Source: G041200185 sp041200185 (GTDB lineage: Bacteria; Pseudomonadota; Alphaproteobacteria; BNTO01). From it: a DNA stretch of 64,000 nucleotides. Within the stretch, counting starts at the first letter, position 1. Each line of letters begins with the position of its first letter. The position numbers and the translations under genes are program-made. Positions 20,452 through 30,667 of the stretch are shown one piece after another. The DNA is taken from positions 992,001-1,056,000 of the forward strand of contig CP165730.1 in assembly GCA_041200185.1 (NCBI GenBank). Reading direction: 5' to 3'. Below the pieces are notes generated by a model. It was given only the letters and a program-made list of their open reading frames with translations, was not told the DNA's origin and did not search any database.

Positions 20452-22302
20452 CTACTCATCACTCATTTTCAATGCCGCAACAAACGCGCTTTGCGGAATC
20501 TCGACATTCCCAAGTTGTCTCATTCTCTTCTTTCCAGCCTTCTGTTTATCGAGTAGCTTACGTTTCCGTGTGATATCTCCACCGTAACACTTAGCTAAAA
20601 CGTCTTTTCGCAAGGCTGAAATCGTTTCCCGCGCAATAATTTTTCCGCCAATTGCTGCTTGAATAGCAATCTTGAACAACTGCCGTGGAATGAGATCTTT
20701 TAGCCTTTCACACAGCAGTCGACCGCGTGACTCTGCTTGTGCCCTATTAACAATCATCGCCAATGCGTCGACGGGTTCACCATTCACCAAAATAGACACC
20801 TTAACCAGATCTCCCTCTCTGTACCCTTCTAACTGGTAATCAAACGACGCATAACCACTACTAATGGATTTAAGACGATCATAAAAATCATAAACCACTT
20901 CATTAAGTGGCAATTTATATACGACCATAACGCGGTTACCTACGTAGTTAATATCAACCTGCTCTCCTCGTCGGCTCGTGCAGAGGCTTAACACTGCCCC
21001 TAGATAAGAATCAGGCACCAAGATTGTTGCTCGAATCCACGGCTCTTCCATGAAAGCGATTTTGACAACGTCAGGCATATCAGCCGGATTGTGCAGATCT
21101 CGCACCTCACCATTCGTCAGGTGAAGCTTATAGACCACACTAGGAGCTGTCGTAATCAGATCTAAGTTAAACTCGCGTTCTAACCGTTCTTGTAAAATTT
21201 CAAGATGCAGAAGTCCTAGAAAACCACAACGGAAACCGTACCCCAGCGCTCCTGAGTGCTCAGGCTCATATTGAAAACTCGCATCGTTCAAATGCAGCTT
21301 CTCAAGACTATCTCGCAAATGTTCAAATTCATCGGCATCTGAGGGAAATAAACTGCAAAACACAACTGGAACAGAAGGCCGGAAACCTTGCAAAGGTTGT
21401 GCTGCCGGAAAGCGATCATCTGTTACGGTATCCCCTACTCTACAATCAGCTACTTGCTTGATCCCCGCCGTAATGTATCCAATCTCTCCTGGGTACAAGG
21501 CTGGTCGGTCCACGCGCTTTGGTGTGAAGTACCCCACTTGCCCTGCCTCGTAAACCGCCTGCGTTGCCATCATTCGAATTTTCATTCCAACATTTAATGT
21601 CCCCTGAATAACTCGCACAATAACAATGACACCTGCATAAGCGTCGTACCAACTATCAACCAACAGCGCTTTAAGTGGCAAATCCTCTAAAACATCCCCT
21701 TCCCGCCGAGCTCTCAAAGGCTTGTTTTCGCCGAGATCAACGTTTTTAACAGACGGACAGGGTAACCCGTGAACAACGGCTTCTAAAACCTCATGAATCC
21801 CCTCCCCTGTTTTAGCTGAAATCAAGATGGCGTCCTGAGCGTCTAACCCCGTCACATCTTCAATCTGTTTCTTCACTCGCTCAGGATCTGCTGCCGGGAG
21901 GTCGATCTTATTAAGGACTGTTACGATCTCGTGATCATTCTCGAGGGCATAGTAGATATTGGCGAGAGTCTGCGCCTCCACTCCCTGGCTTGCATCAACC
22001 ACCAACAAAGACCCTTCACAAGCAGCTAAAGATCGGCTTACTTCGTAGGAAAAATCGACGTGCCCCGGCGTATCCATCAAATTCAAAATGTACGTTTCTC
22101 CGTCATCTGCCTCGTAGACTAACCGTACTGTCTGGGCCTTAATCGTGATCCCCCTTTCTCGCTCAATATCCATTGAATCTAGGACCTGTGTCTTCATCTC
22201 ACGGCTGTCGAGCCCCCCACACGCTTCAATCAGCCGATCCGCTAGCGTCGACTTTCCGTGGTCAATATGAGCGATAATGGCAAAATTCCGGATACGCTTC
22301 AC
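20452..22302 (-). CDS. lepA: Elongation factor 4 (LepA), back-translocating GTPase
   Basis: Translational GTPase that binds the ribosome and affects elongation and initiation fidelity. All GTP-binding motifs are visible: AHIDHGKST at about 11-19, the ERGITI switch, DTPGHVDF, NKIDLPAAD and the SAKTG loop. The LepA-specific C-terminal domain ends with KRMRQLGNVEIPQSAF. The 616 residues are slightly above the usual 600. Translation starts at ATG with the standard MKRIRNFAIIAHIDHG opening. The Fis-type gene follows after about 80 bases on the same strand. Identification is secure. Confidence 0.97.
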   Translation of the reverse strand: MKRIRNFAIIAHIDHGKSTLADRLIEACGGLDSREMKTQVLDSMDIERERGITIKAQTVRLVYEADDGETYILNLMDTPGHVDFSYEVSRSLAACEGSLLVVDASQGVEAQTLANIYYALENDHEIVTVLNKIDLPAADPERVKKQIEDVTGLDAQDAILISAKTGEGIHEVLEAVVHGLPCPSVKNVDLGENKPLRARREGDVLEDLPLKALLVDSWYDAYAGVIVIVRVIQGTLNVGMKIRMMATQAVYEAGQVGYFTPKRVDRPALYPGEIGYITAGIKQVADCRVGDTVTDDRFPAAQPLQGFRPSVPVVFCSLFPSDADEFEHLRDSLEKLHLNDASFQYEPEHSGALGYGFRCGFLGLLHLEILQERLEREFNLDLITTAPSVVYKLHLTNGEVRDLHNPADMPDVVKIAFMEEPWIRATILVPDSYLGAVLSLCTSRRGEQVDINYVGNRVMVVYKLPLNEVVYDFYDRLKSISSGYASFDYQLEGYREGDLVKVSILVNGEPVDALAMIVNRAQAESRGRLLCERLKDLIPRQLFKIAIQAAIGGKIIARETISALRKDVLAKCYGGDITRKRKLLDKQKAGKKRMRQLGNVEIPQSAFVAALKMSDE

Positions 22303-22375
22303 GGTCTTCTCGTACCTCCCTCATCGGTCTACCACCCCAATCTACCTTAATCCGAAATCCGTGTTAAGGAGACTC

Positions 22376-23038
22376 TCACCCAGCAGCCAGTAAGGGATCT
22401 CGCGCACAACTCTCAACGAGATAACCTGACATAATCCTCTTAAGTTCGTCTAGCTTGCCCGTAAAGGAGTGATCTGCCCCACTGACAACGCGATAATCGA
22501 CAAAAATCCCCTTTTGCGCGTTGAGACGACCAACCAACGCTCGCACTGATTCGGCCGGTACAACACCATCGTTTTCTCCGTAAAGAACCTGTCCTGAAAC
22601 GGGACACGGAGCCAAAAAGCTAAAATCAAAAGCATGAGCCGGTAGACTTGCTACAACAAAACCCTCAATCTCAGGCCTGCGCATCATCAGTTGCATCGCT
22701 ATCCAAGCACCGAAAGAAAACCCAGCAATCCACATCCTGTAGGCTACCCTTTGCGACGATTGCAGCCAATCCACAACACTCGCCGCATCGTTAAGCTCGC
22801 CCTCTCCTCCACTGTAAGTCCCCTGAGAACGCCCCACGCCACGAAAGTTAAACCGTAACGTGCCAAACCCTTGCTCATGAAAAGCGCTACTCATGGCCTG
22901 AACAACGGCGTTATCCATCCGTCCTCCCTGCAAAGGATGAGGCGACAATATCACCGCAACAGGGTGAAGAACAGTCCGCGGCGGTAAAAAACGCGCCTCC
23001 AGACGCCCTTCCTGCCCATTTATGAAGACATCAACCAT
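22376..23038 (-). CDS. Alpha/beta hydrolase (COG2945-like)
   Basis: Predicted cytoplasmic serine hydrolase of 220 residues, complete for this short family. The nucleophile elbow GFSFG places Ser at 108; the acid is probably Asp157 in ENDGVVP and the base His190 in GADHSF, a full catalytic triad. The HPLQGGRMDN segment and FNFRGVGRSQG are typical of the COG2945 group, whose substrates are unknown. It lies upstream of lepA on the same strand with a 73-base gap. A GGGAGGGAGGG tract upstream of the ATG is rather far away for a ribosome site, so the start is only likely. Confidence 0.85.
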   Translation of the reverse strand: MVDVFINGQEGRLEARFLPPRTVLHPVAVILSPHPLQGGRMDNAVVQAMSSAFHEQGFGTLRFNFRGVGRSQGTYSGGEGELNDAASVVDWLQSSQRVAYRMWIAGFSFGAWIAMQLMMRRPEIEGFVVASLPAHAFDFSFLAPCPVSGQVLYGENDGVVPAESVRALVGRLNAQKGIFVDYRVVSGADHSFTGKLDELKRIMSGYLVESCARDPLLAAG

Positions 23039-23901
23039 ATGCTGCTAGGATTCACCCTCCCTCCCATAAAAGATAGCACGCAGCCATTCGAATAGCTAGA
23101 TTTTTCAAAAAGCCCATAAAATTTTAGATAAATTTTCTATGGTAGCTGGCGAAAATTTTGCGGCAAGTCGTCCAGTAAGGTTGGTAGAGTTGTTAGACTA
23201 AACTGCATTCGCCAAATCAAGAGCCTCCTTCAATTATTCATCTCAGTACTAGATTGCAGAAGAACACAGAAGTAAAACTCGTCTACATAAGCCCGTTTTT
23301 CAGTATCTATCCAGTCTCTCAACACAATTAGTCCTTGCAATCCAGTCCCTTTGCACGCTGACTTTCGCAAACGGTAAATTGCTGAGAAGTCTGTATCCTC
23401 AAAAAAAAGGAGTCATCCAACAGAATGAACAAGACCGGACCCCCTTTTATAAAAACCTAACGCCTTCGCACAATTCTTTCGCATTACGGGAGGGTTGTAA
23501 CACGTTATTAGAAATCTGTATATCTCAAGAAAAACAATAATAAAGATTATAAAAGATTAGATTTTCCGCTTCATATGTAAAAGAAGGAGGTTATAGACCA
23601 TGATCAAAATTTTAAATTCTTAAAACATGTATTCTTAAAAATTCAATTATCACTCATTCTTTTCAGATTTATTTAACTCAAACAAGTTTATAAAGCATGA
23701 ATAAAGACACCTGCAACCGAAGCCCTCCAAGATATTGATATAGAGCCGAGTTTTTCAGTACAATCGAGCAAGAGAGCACTTCAATGTGAACTCATCAATG
23801 TCCATATTTTCTGACCCATGAATCAATAAGAAACTAAATTATCTAAAGTAAGTGTTTAAGAGATAACATAATCTACTTGATTATATTTATCCCTACCTTC
23901 C
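23039..23901. other. Gene-poor intergenic region
   Basis: No convincing gene is visible in these 863 bases, which become AT-rich toward the right. The only notable signal is a perfect AAGGAGG at 23584-23590 followed at 23600 by an ATG frame of only seven codons (stop 23621-23623), perhaps the start of a lost gene or a leader peptide. No tRNA or terminator was found. Confidence 0.5.
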
Positions 23902-24936
23902 CTAAAACGTGACTTGGTTTAAGAAAGTTGAAATATTTTTTGCTGCGAAGCTTTTTTGCCATCGTTGTTGTTGTTGCGAGTACTGTTTGAGAAGTCTCTC
24001 CAGCTGGTTTGATGAACAGATAGAAGCACGAACAAGGAGAGGAGAGGAGTCGTTTTTTTGAGGCCATAAGTGATGAAACTGAGTCAAACGAGCCGATTTG
24101 ATGTCATAGGACATAGCCTGTTGATCGATCAAAATAGGTTCAAAAAGTGATATAACGGCTTGATCTCGGGCAAATCCGGATTTACCTCCAAAATAAACAC
24201 ACAAGAACCGTCTGCGTTGGTGGTGGTCATCGTACCGAGTTACAGTTGTAACAATATTGTAACCTGAAGCAGCAATATAGCCTGTTTTCATTCCGTCCGA
24301 TCCTTGTAGCGTATTTAGAAGAAAATTGTGAGTGTAATGAGTTTTCTTTTTGTAGACGAAAGATCGCAATCGGAAGAGAGAAGAGTAACGTGGGAAATCA
24401 CGCCACAGAGCTCGGGTTAAAATGGCCATATCCTTGGCAGTGCTGACCTGCCGAGCGTCTGGGACTCCGGAGGGATTTCGAAAAACTGTATGCGTCATTT
24501 TAAGCTGTTGAGCTTTGGCATTCATGCGCTGCACAAAATTTGGTACCGACCCAGCTATACCTTCGGCCAAAACCACTGCAGCGTCATTGGCTGACTTTAC
24601 AATCAGCGCTTCAACAAGGGTTTTGACCGTTAATTTTTCTCCAGGAACAACTCCTAGCCGCGAACGCATTTGTTGAGACGCCAATTTCGAGGCTGTAAAA
24701 GTCGTTGTCCACTGGATCTGATGCTTTGCTAAGGCTCCAAAAACCAGATATAAGGTCATCATTTTCGTTAAAGAGGCTGGGTAGCACTCGCTCGTTGCAT
24801 TTTTTTTCTTGAGAATTTTCCCTGAGTCAAGATCAGCTACAAGATAAGCTTGCCGCCTCTCTGGGCCGTGACTTTCTGCGAAATGCACCATCAACAGGCC
24901 CCAAAACAATGCCTTCCACCCAACAAACCATCGCAT
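23902..24936 (-). CDS. D-alanyl-D-alanine carboxypeptidase (S11 family, DacA/DacF-like)
   Basis: Periplasmic low-molecular-weight penicillin-binding protein that trims the terminal D-Ala from peptidoglycan pentapeptides. The three active-site motifs are present and ordered: SLTK at 55-58, SAN at 115-117 and KTG at 217-219. An N-terminal hydrophobic segment (about 5-20, WKALFWGLLMVHFAES) serves as signal peptide. At 344 residues it is near the DacF size; the C-terminal part after about 290 is Gln- and Ser-rich and lacks a clear PBP5-type membrane anchor. The gene stands alone between two gene-poor stretches. It implies that the cell makes peptidoglycan. Confidence 0.93.
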   Translation of the reverse strand: MRWFVGWKALFWGLLMVHFAESHGPERRQAYLVADLDSGKILKKKNATSECYPASLTKMMTLYLVFGALAKHQIQWTTTFTASKLASQQMRSRLGVVPGEKLTVKTLVEALIVKSANDAAVVLAEGIAGSVPNFVQRMNAKAQQLKMTHTVFRNPSGVPDARQVSTAKDMAILTRALWRDFPRYSSLFRLRSFVYKKKTHYTHNFLLNTLQGSDGMKTGYIAASGYNIVTTVTRYDDHHQRRRFLCVYFGGKSGFARDQAVISLFEPILIDQQAMSYDIKSARLTQFHHLWPQKNDSSPLLVRASICSSNQLERLLKQYSQQQQRWQKSFAAKNISTFLNQVTF

Positions 24937-26267
24937 AACCGATCTAGCTTATATTACACGCCTCTTGTGTCCATGTTACAGGAATTTCCCATAAGAGGCG
25001 TCACGGGGATATGATACAATTCGACGCTTTACAGCGCACATCGCGTCTAATCATCAACCTATAGTCTATTGAGAAGGTGAGTTTACCAAAGAGCTATTTT
25101 CTCTGTAGGTTTGCGCCAAGCAAGAAAAGCTTTATCGTATCTCCGGATCCCCAATGTTTTGATAAAATCTACGACGAAATTATTAATCTTCACAAGAAAA
25201 ACAATGGTTTTTGTAACAAAAAAGGCCGCAATGATAACTGGAAACATTCTTGGATATGGATCCCCATCAAACATACTTTTAACTTTTTAAATAATTGATA
25301 ATCATCACCTGATGTTTTTATTAAATCTCTAAAAAAACTTTTACTGCGAGTCAGTACACTAGACGAATTCATAATTCGTATTTATAATAACATAATATGC
25401 AATTTTATTTAAAATTTGGGCATTATTTTATTATTAAGAGGAGTGGACTTCTTACAAAGGGTTCACTAAATCCACTGAGAGCCAGTAACTAAGATTTAAC
25501 CTCTCTACGTCTTGTCTACAGGACGACGAAGAATCTTTCACTATAGGATCCCCTTTCTGCAACAGCTCCAATGTCTTCTTTGAAAATTTTGGAGAAGGCG
25601 ACGAGAGGACTTCGGCGCCATTGACGGTCCCGATTTTCGCAGTTTTTTATCCACTTGAGCATCACCGATCTGTTAAACCTAGGCTAGTTAGCGACTGGTG
25701 GGAAAGATTTGTTGTTTTCGACATTCTTGAGGCCTTTTTTAGGCCTGAACATTGTGCGTTCGCGGAGCGCCCGGTAGAACACACTTCCAGCTTAATTGTG
25801 AAACAATAACGCGTTGTAGGAATGACAGGTTCCATTCTAATGCGGTTGTGTTTTTGGAATAGTTCTGAATAAACCCATCGCGAAACGTCTGACGTCACAT
25901 GGATAGCAAAAAAAGTAGTAAATATTTTGGACGTTTTTATTAACGATGCGAGGGCGTGTCAACCAAATGAATACACTCTCGTTTTGTAGGAATGAATGGT
26001 TTTTATTGCAGCAACGCAGATTTTGGCCATCACCTTTTTTTGACAAGGATTTGGGGACTGATGTCCAAATTTTGATCGCGAATTGCTCATAATCGATTAA
26101 AAGGAATAGAGATTTTTTGCAATTTTCATTATCTTACCTTCAGGTGGGAGCTATTTTATATCGTTTTTTGCCGTGTCCATTAGTTTGAGTTGTGATTATA
26201 GAGAAATTCTTCTAACTCTATCTTGCAGCGGATATAATGAGCCGTTCGAGAAAGTCAGGAGGGTGTT
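24937..26267. other. Long gene-poor region with decayed sequence
   Basis: These 1.3 kb hold no supported gene. Two overlapping minus frames (25190-25372 and 25083-25274) could be one small hydrophobic protein interrupted by a frameshift, but I recognise no family. At 25816-25826 and 25986-25996 there is a short motif, GTAGGAATGA, whose relatives recur at 27774, 28386 and 28761. A hairpin with AGGCCT arms lies near 25731. The base pattern suggests degraded intergenic DNA. Confidence 0.5.
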
Positions 26268-26966
26268 ATGATTCCGAGGTTTATTTCTTATGGAGCTGTG
26301 CTTTGTGCCGGGGTAGGCATAGGCTGGCTCGGGTCTTCGCGGAAGGTTTGTCACCCATTAGAGAATACTCAGGATTCCCCTATTTCAGCTGAGATCTCAA
26401 CGTCTCAAAGCCGAATTTTCGACCTTCTCCAAAGGATTTACGGAGAGGAGGAATCGCTCCCAAACGAGGCGGATTCAGACTCGGCTCGAAAGGAACTCGA
26501 ACAGCTGAAGGAAGCTCTCCGGAGTTCTCTTCCAAGTGGCGATGGGTTTGTCCAGAGATACAGAAATTGGCTGTCCGCTTACGCTGAGCTTCCCTCGTTG
26601 GATCGCCAAGAAACTATGGTCCAGATCCATGACTACGCATCGGATCGGTTGACTCAGATTTCTGTTTTGTGGCAAGACGTCTTCGATGAACGCTTCTATC
26701 GAGTGCTGGCCGATGGATCAGCCGAAAGGCCTTTAATGCCGCTTGAGGAAAAGGAAAGGTCCTCAAACCAATCCCAACAATTCATCCAAGAGCTGGTGAC
26801 GCAGTTGACTGCAGCCTTGAACTTTCTTCAGGCACGGTTCCAGGGCGCCTATCCGCTCTCGGCAACGTCTTTGGAATGGAAAAAAGCTATGGCCGATTTA
26901 TATGAAATCGGCGTTCTTCAATGGCTAGCTCTGGGTACGCCCTCCATAGCAGCATCCAACCAGTAA
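26268..26966 (+). CDS. Unknown membrane-anchored helical protein
   Basis: Not recognised. The 232-residue frame starts at ATG behind an AGGAGGG ribosome site. The N-terminus (about 1-23, MIPRFISYGAVLCAGVGIGWLG) looks like a signal anchor; the rest is charged and helical, with an acidic stretch at about 55-85 and a C-terminal helix region at about 165-230. This arrangement suggests a protein facing the periplasm and tethered to the inner membrane. It sits alone between two gene-poor stretches. The strong ribosome site and ordinary codon use make it a likely real gene. Confidence 0.7.
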   Translation: MIPRFISYGAVLCAGVGIGWLGSSRKVCHPLENTQDSPISAEISTSQSRIFDLLQRIYGEEESLPNEADSDSARKELEQLKEALRSSLPSGDGFVQRYRNWLSAYAELPSLDRQETMVQIHDYASDRLTQISVLWQDVFDERFYRVLADGSAERPLMPLEEKERSSNQSQQFIQELVTQLTAALNFLQARFQGAYPLSATSLEWKKAMADLYEIGVLQWLALGTPSIAASNQ

Positions 26967-27480
26967 TTCCAACGGAGTACCACGTGCCCTCGGCCTGAAT
27001 ACCCGTTCAGAACAGGGTCGTTTAACGGCATCCTCGAATAGCTTTCGCCGCGATCATTCTTTGACAGTTTTGCCTGAAGTCTTTAACACTTCGAAAGTGA
27101 ACGTGTTCGCCCCTCCCCTCAATACGTCACATGAGCCTATCATAAATACTTGTCTCTGCAAGGAAGAAAATCCGTGATGTGACACTGTCATTTTTAGGTT
27201 AAAACTCAATTTTCTATAAATGTAATAGAAAATAAATTAGAGTCGTTTCATGTTTCACTATCATTTGTATCAGCGAGATAAGTCTTTTTTTATGAGCTGA
27301 CAATATTCATGCCACTCTCTGCCCTATTGAGGCAAGGCTCATCTGTGGAGGAAGTCGTGGGCCTCGCCTTCGAAAGGAGTTTATTACCCCCTGCAAAACG
27401 CCTGCATTTATTATGATCAAAATAATCATAAAGTTATGTAGAATGCTTCATTATTTTATATTTATACTCATGCTGTAATT

Positions 27481-27690
27481 TCCATCCAACATATTCAGCC
27501 GAAAAAGTGCTTTTTGAGAAATTATGCAATGCAACTCTGCAAATTTCGTGGACATTCCGAGGATGATGTGAAAAACGAGCCGCTCATGTAGGGGCTTCCC
27601 CTTATGTGTTTTTTCGGGGATACCTGAGGCTGCCTTGGGGCTAAAAGATACAGAAAAGAAAATGCGAGAACGAGTTAACCTCAAGGGGGA
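27481..27690 (-). repeat. Diverged dispersed element, copy A
   Basis: Aligns by eye with the stretch at 28543-28755. Shared blocks are tccat at the left, aaattt(c/t)gtgga, and ttttttcgggg(a/t)tacctgag(g/c)c followed by ttgggg. On the minus strand both copies read through a related peptide with F-S-P-K-x-x-S-G-x-P-E-K-T and later S-T-K-F. It may be a remnant of a transposase or of a duplicated gene; the family is unknown to me. Confidence 0.5.
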
Positions 27691-28542
27691 TATTAAAACC
27701 CGCTGCAGGCAACGTTTTTAACGAGCACGTCCCTCCTGTCTCTTTGCACAGAAGAGTTATGCCCCCCTCCTGCTAGGAATGACCACATTGCGAAATGTCT
27801 ATACTTGTTCTCACAAAATCATCATCAAACCTTAGATCGAACATTCCCCCGTTTTTACCCCATCAGCCTAAAATAAAATTAAAAATTCCAGCTAAAATAT
27901 TTATCTGTAAAGAAATCTTTTTCTAAACATTCCTGTGAGTACTCCATAAAATTTCCCCCTGATTCAAGCCCTCATACACGTATTTGATAACAATCCTTAA
28001 TCTTGAAAGTCCTCTTATGACCTCGATCGTCTTAGCTTAAACACACCCTTCCTTTATCCTTCGTAGGAATCGCCCCTAATGAATCTTATCAAGCCCCTGG
28101 TATCCCTGATCTGCAAAAACTTACGCATGATGGGGAATCAGGTCGCTATTGGCCTGAACGCTGTGGTCGGGAACGAATCCGGGAAAGATCTTGGAGGCCT
28201 TTAAAATTTTCAAAGATCTTTCATCGACAATGCGTATTATAATATACCCTTCCTTTTTTATTAGTGTAATTTTTTGTTTATTTTAAAGAATTTTTCATTA
28301 TTTACACTTAAATTTCCGTCGAATCGACGATTCCTTGTGGTGATTCTTCTTCCGAAATTTTCCGTTCTGTTTGATTGTGAAAACGCTGGAATGACGAGAT
28401 GATCGAGGGACTTGGGATAATGATAAAAGCCCCCCAAACTGGGTTGGCATAGACCCGGGTGTGGGCAAGAAAAAGCAATAGCTCATCGTCGAGGCCTAAC
28501 AAAGGTCTTGTTATTGGGCTTTTGAGCGTTTATGAGTTAACG

Positions 28543-28755
28543 TCCATTCGGTTGCAATTTAAGGATCATTCGCCAAAATACTTGCCAAAAATACACTACA
28601 AATTTTGTGGAAATATCAGGACAAATGCACAATCGTTGGGAAATTCGATCCTCCCGTGGTAGCTCTTGCTGCGTTTTTTCGGGGTTACCTGAGCCTATTT
28701 TGGGGGAAAAGTCCATAGATGGGATGAAGACGAGGTTCTCTACAGGTTCAATCAC
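28543..28755 (-). repeat. Diverged dispersed element, copy B
   Basis: Partner of the element at 27481-27690, in the same orientation about 1.06 kb away. The minus-strand reading keeps the FSPK, SG-PEKT and STKF blocks, while the sequence between them differs. Protein-level conservation above DNA-level conservation suggests it once encoded protein. Confidence 0.5.
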
Positions 28756-29005
28756 TTGCAAGGAATGAATAGATTGACACAGTTTTCCTGCGCTTCAGAA
28801 GGGAATTGCTGTTGTTTCAGAGCAGACTACTAATAATCGTCTCTTTCTCACTAATTTCAATACTAGGCAAAGCGTGACGTTAGATTAAAAACTGTCGGAA
28901 TTTTTAGCGGCTGCGTCCAAAGCAGACGAGAGAGACACTGCTTATTACCCTCAACCATCACGGCGGCAGGAAGGGGCTCTGGTGTTTTCGTGTTAAACAC
29001 TCGAT

Positions 29006-29668
29006 TCAGGTGTAACTGTGAGACGGGAGAGTAACGACTCTATCTCCGAACGTCTGGATCTGTTGGAGGTTATGGGTGATCATGAGGCAAGTCCTATGGT
29101 CTTTTCGGCATTTGTTTTGAACGAGTCGAATAACTTTTACTGCATTTTCCTCATTTAATGCAGCTGTTATTTCGTCTAAAAGTAAAATTTTGAAATCTAA
29201 CAGAAAGGCCATGACAATACTTAGGGCTTGCCTTTGCCCGCCCGACAGATTTCCGACTCTGTCATCAAGGCGGTTTTCCAAACCCATTTCGAGTTCAGAG
29301 AGGTGCTCTCGAAAGATCGAGTCCCTCTGTTCGAGTTGGTTCCAAACCCAGCTACGTTTTTGACCACGCAAGAGAGCGACGTTTAGGTTTTCTCTTAAGG
29401 TCATGCCGGCAACGGTGCCAACTTTTGGATCCTGACAAACATTGGCAATAAGGCGGGCCCTTTCGGCTTGAGTTTGTTGAGTAACATCGACAGAATCGAT
29501 CAAGATTTTCCCTGTTGTCGGAATAACTTGCCCAGAGATCGCGTTGAAAAGGGTCGTTTTACCGGCTCCGTTTTCGCCAGTTACCACAACGAGTTCTCCC
29601 TCCTTGACCTCCAAATTGAAATCTTGAAGGACATTTCTAACATTTACGTTTTTCATCACTAACATCAT
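29006..29668 (-). CDS. ABC transporter ATP-binding protein of the TrpXYZ-like importer
   Basis: Cytoplasmic ATPase of the importer, about 220 residues. It shows Walker A GENGAGKTT, the signature LSGGQRQALS, Walker B ILLLDEITA and the H-loop MITHN. The group is COG1101, the ATPase partner of DUF534-type binding proteins. A longer frame starts at 29701, but GAGGAGAAAGAA directly before an ATGATG at 29668, overlapping the permease TGA, marks the real start. It is the last gene of the trpR-like - trpX-like - permease - ATPase operon. Substrate is inferred from the operon, not from this protein. Confidence 0.9.
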   Translation of the reverse strand: MMLVMKNVNVRNVLQDFNLEVKEGELVVVTGENGAGKTTLFNAISGQVIPTTGKILIDSVDVTQQTQAERARLIANVCQDPKVGTVAGMTLRENLNVALLRGQKRSWVWNQLEQRDSIFREHLSELEMGLENRLDDRVGNLSGGQRQALSIVMAFLLDFKILLLDEITAALNEENAVKVIRLVQNKCRKDHRTCLMITHNLQQIQTFGDRVVTLPSHSYT

Positions 29669-30543
29669 TTCTTTCTCCTCATCACAAAAATCATTAAACA
29701 TCCTGTCATTAAATTGAGATCCTGCGTTTTAAGACCGAGAGAATCACTGTGAAGAGCCAGGGCAATGAGTACTCTGTAAACAATAGAGCCAGCAACGCAG
29801 CTTCCAACTGTTAGGAATTGTCTGATGAAGCTTTTAAAGCTCTGGCTTTGTACCCACCTATCCAACCGCAGCCATGGCTTTAGCAATTTTTCGCCGATCA
29901 TGACGGAAGCCAACCCCATAACGAGGCTTCCCGTACCTTGCGAAACATCACACAACCGTTGATATTGGCTAAAAAGAGAACCGCATGCGCCGATAAAGGC
30001 ATTACTGAGCACGAGCCCCAGGAAAAGCATCCGACTCACGTTAATCCCTTGCGCAGCAGCAAAGGATCGATTTTGACCGAGGGTACGTACCCCCAAACCA
30101 GCGTCGCTGTTAAGAAAAATGGCGAGAATGAGCCCGAAGAGTAAGACGAGAACCCACAGGTTGTTTGAACTTGAATCAAGTACTGTTATTTCATTGACCA
30201 AAGAAATACTCGAACGTAGATTCATAATTCGTAAATTGATGGAGTACAACATAAAAGCTGTAATAATTCCACTCAACAAATCTTCCATTTTGAAGTAAAG
30301 ATGAAAAATTCCTGTAATTCCCCCTGCCAATCCACCAGCGATAATAGCTGCTGCGAAACTAAACCAGGCCGGATACCCAAGCTTGAGTAAAACGGCAGAA
30401 GTAGCCGCTCCTAAGACAAAGCTTCCGTCACATGTGAGATCAGGGATGTTGATTACTCGGAATGTGATATAGATTCCAAGAGCCAATAAGCCATAAATCA
30501 ACCCTATATCAACAGCAACTATAAATTCTTGATAAGTTAACAT
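29665..30543 (-). CDS. ABC transporter permease of the TrpXYZ-like importer
   Basis: Integral membrane protein of 292 residues with about eight predicted spans, of the COG4120 / branched-chain permease-like class. It shows the characteristic NIPDLTCDGSFVLGAA segment at about 31-46 and the coupling stretch LFLGLVLSNAFIGACGSLFSQYQ at about 170-192. An AAAGGAG ribosome site lies 6 bases before the ATG. The stop overlaps the start of the ATPase gene by one codon. The binding-protein gene lies 124 bases upstream, so all three parts of a complete importer are present. Confidence 0.9.
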   Translation of the reverse strand: MLTYQEFIVAVDIGLIYGLLALGIYITFRVINIPDLTCDGSFVLGAATSAVLLKLGYPAWFSFAAAIIAGGLAGGITGIFHLYFKMEDLLSGIITAFMLYSINLRIMNLRSSISLVNEITVLDSSSNNLWVLVLLFGLILAIFLNSDAGLGVRTLGQNRSFAAAQGINVSRMLFLGLVLSNAFIGACGSLFSQYQRLCDVSQGTGSLVMGLASVMIGEKLLKPWLRLDRWVQSQSFKSFIRQFLTVGSCVAGSIVYRVLIALALHSDSLGLKTQDLNLMTGCLMIFVMRRKK

Positions 30544-30667
30544 GATTACTCTCCTTTAAAATTTAGATAAAATTAGCCTTAGAATACTTCTGATGATTCG
30601 AACTTGGATTTATTCGAGAACAATACTCTTTTGCTCAGTTGATCCGACAGGATCCCTTTCTAGGGGG

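Larger units (their letters stand above)
26967..29005. other. 2-kb gene-poor region with diverged repeats
   Basis: No intact gene is supported here. Two diverged copies of a roughly 210-base element lie at 27481-27690 and 28543-28755. Short GGAATGA-type motifs occur at 27774, 28386 and 28761. A 41-codon ATG frame at 28078-28203 has no recognisable product. The region looks like residue of lost genes or mobile DNA. Confidence 0.5.

Noticed and set aside
25190..25372. Frameshifted small membrane protein in the gene-poor region
   Set aside because: Joining it to 25083-25274 gives a plausible hydrophobic peptide, but no family or ribosome site supports it.
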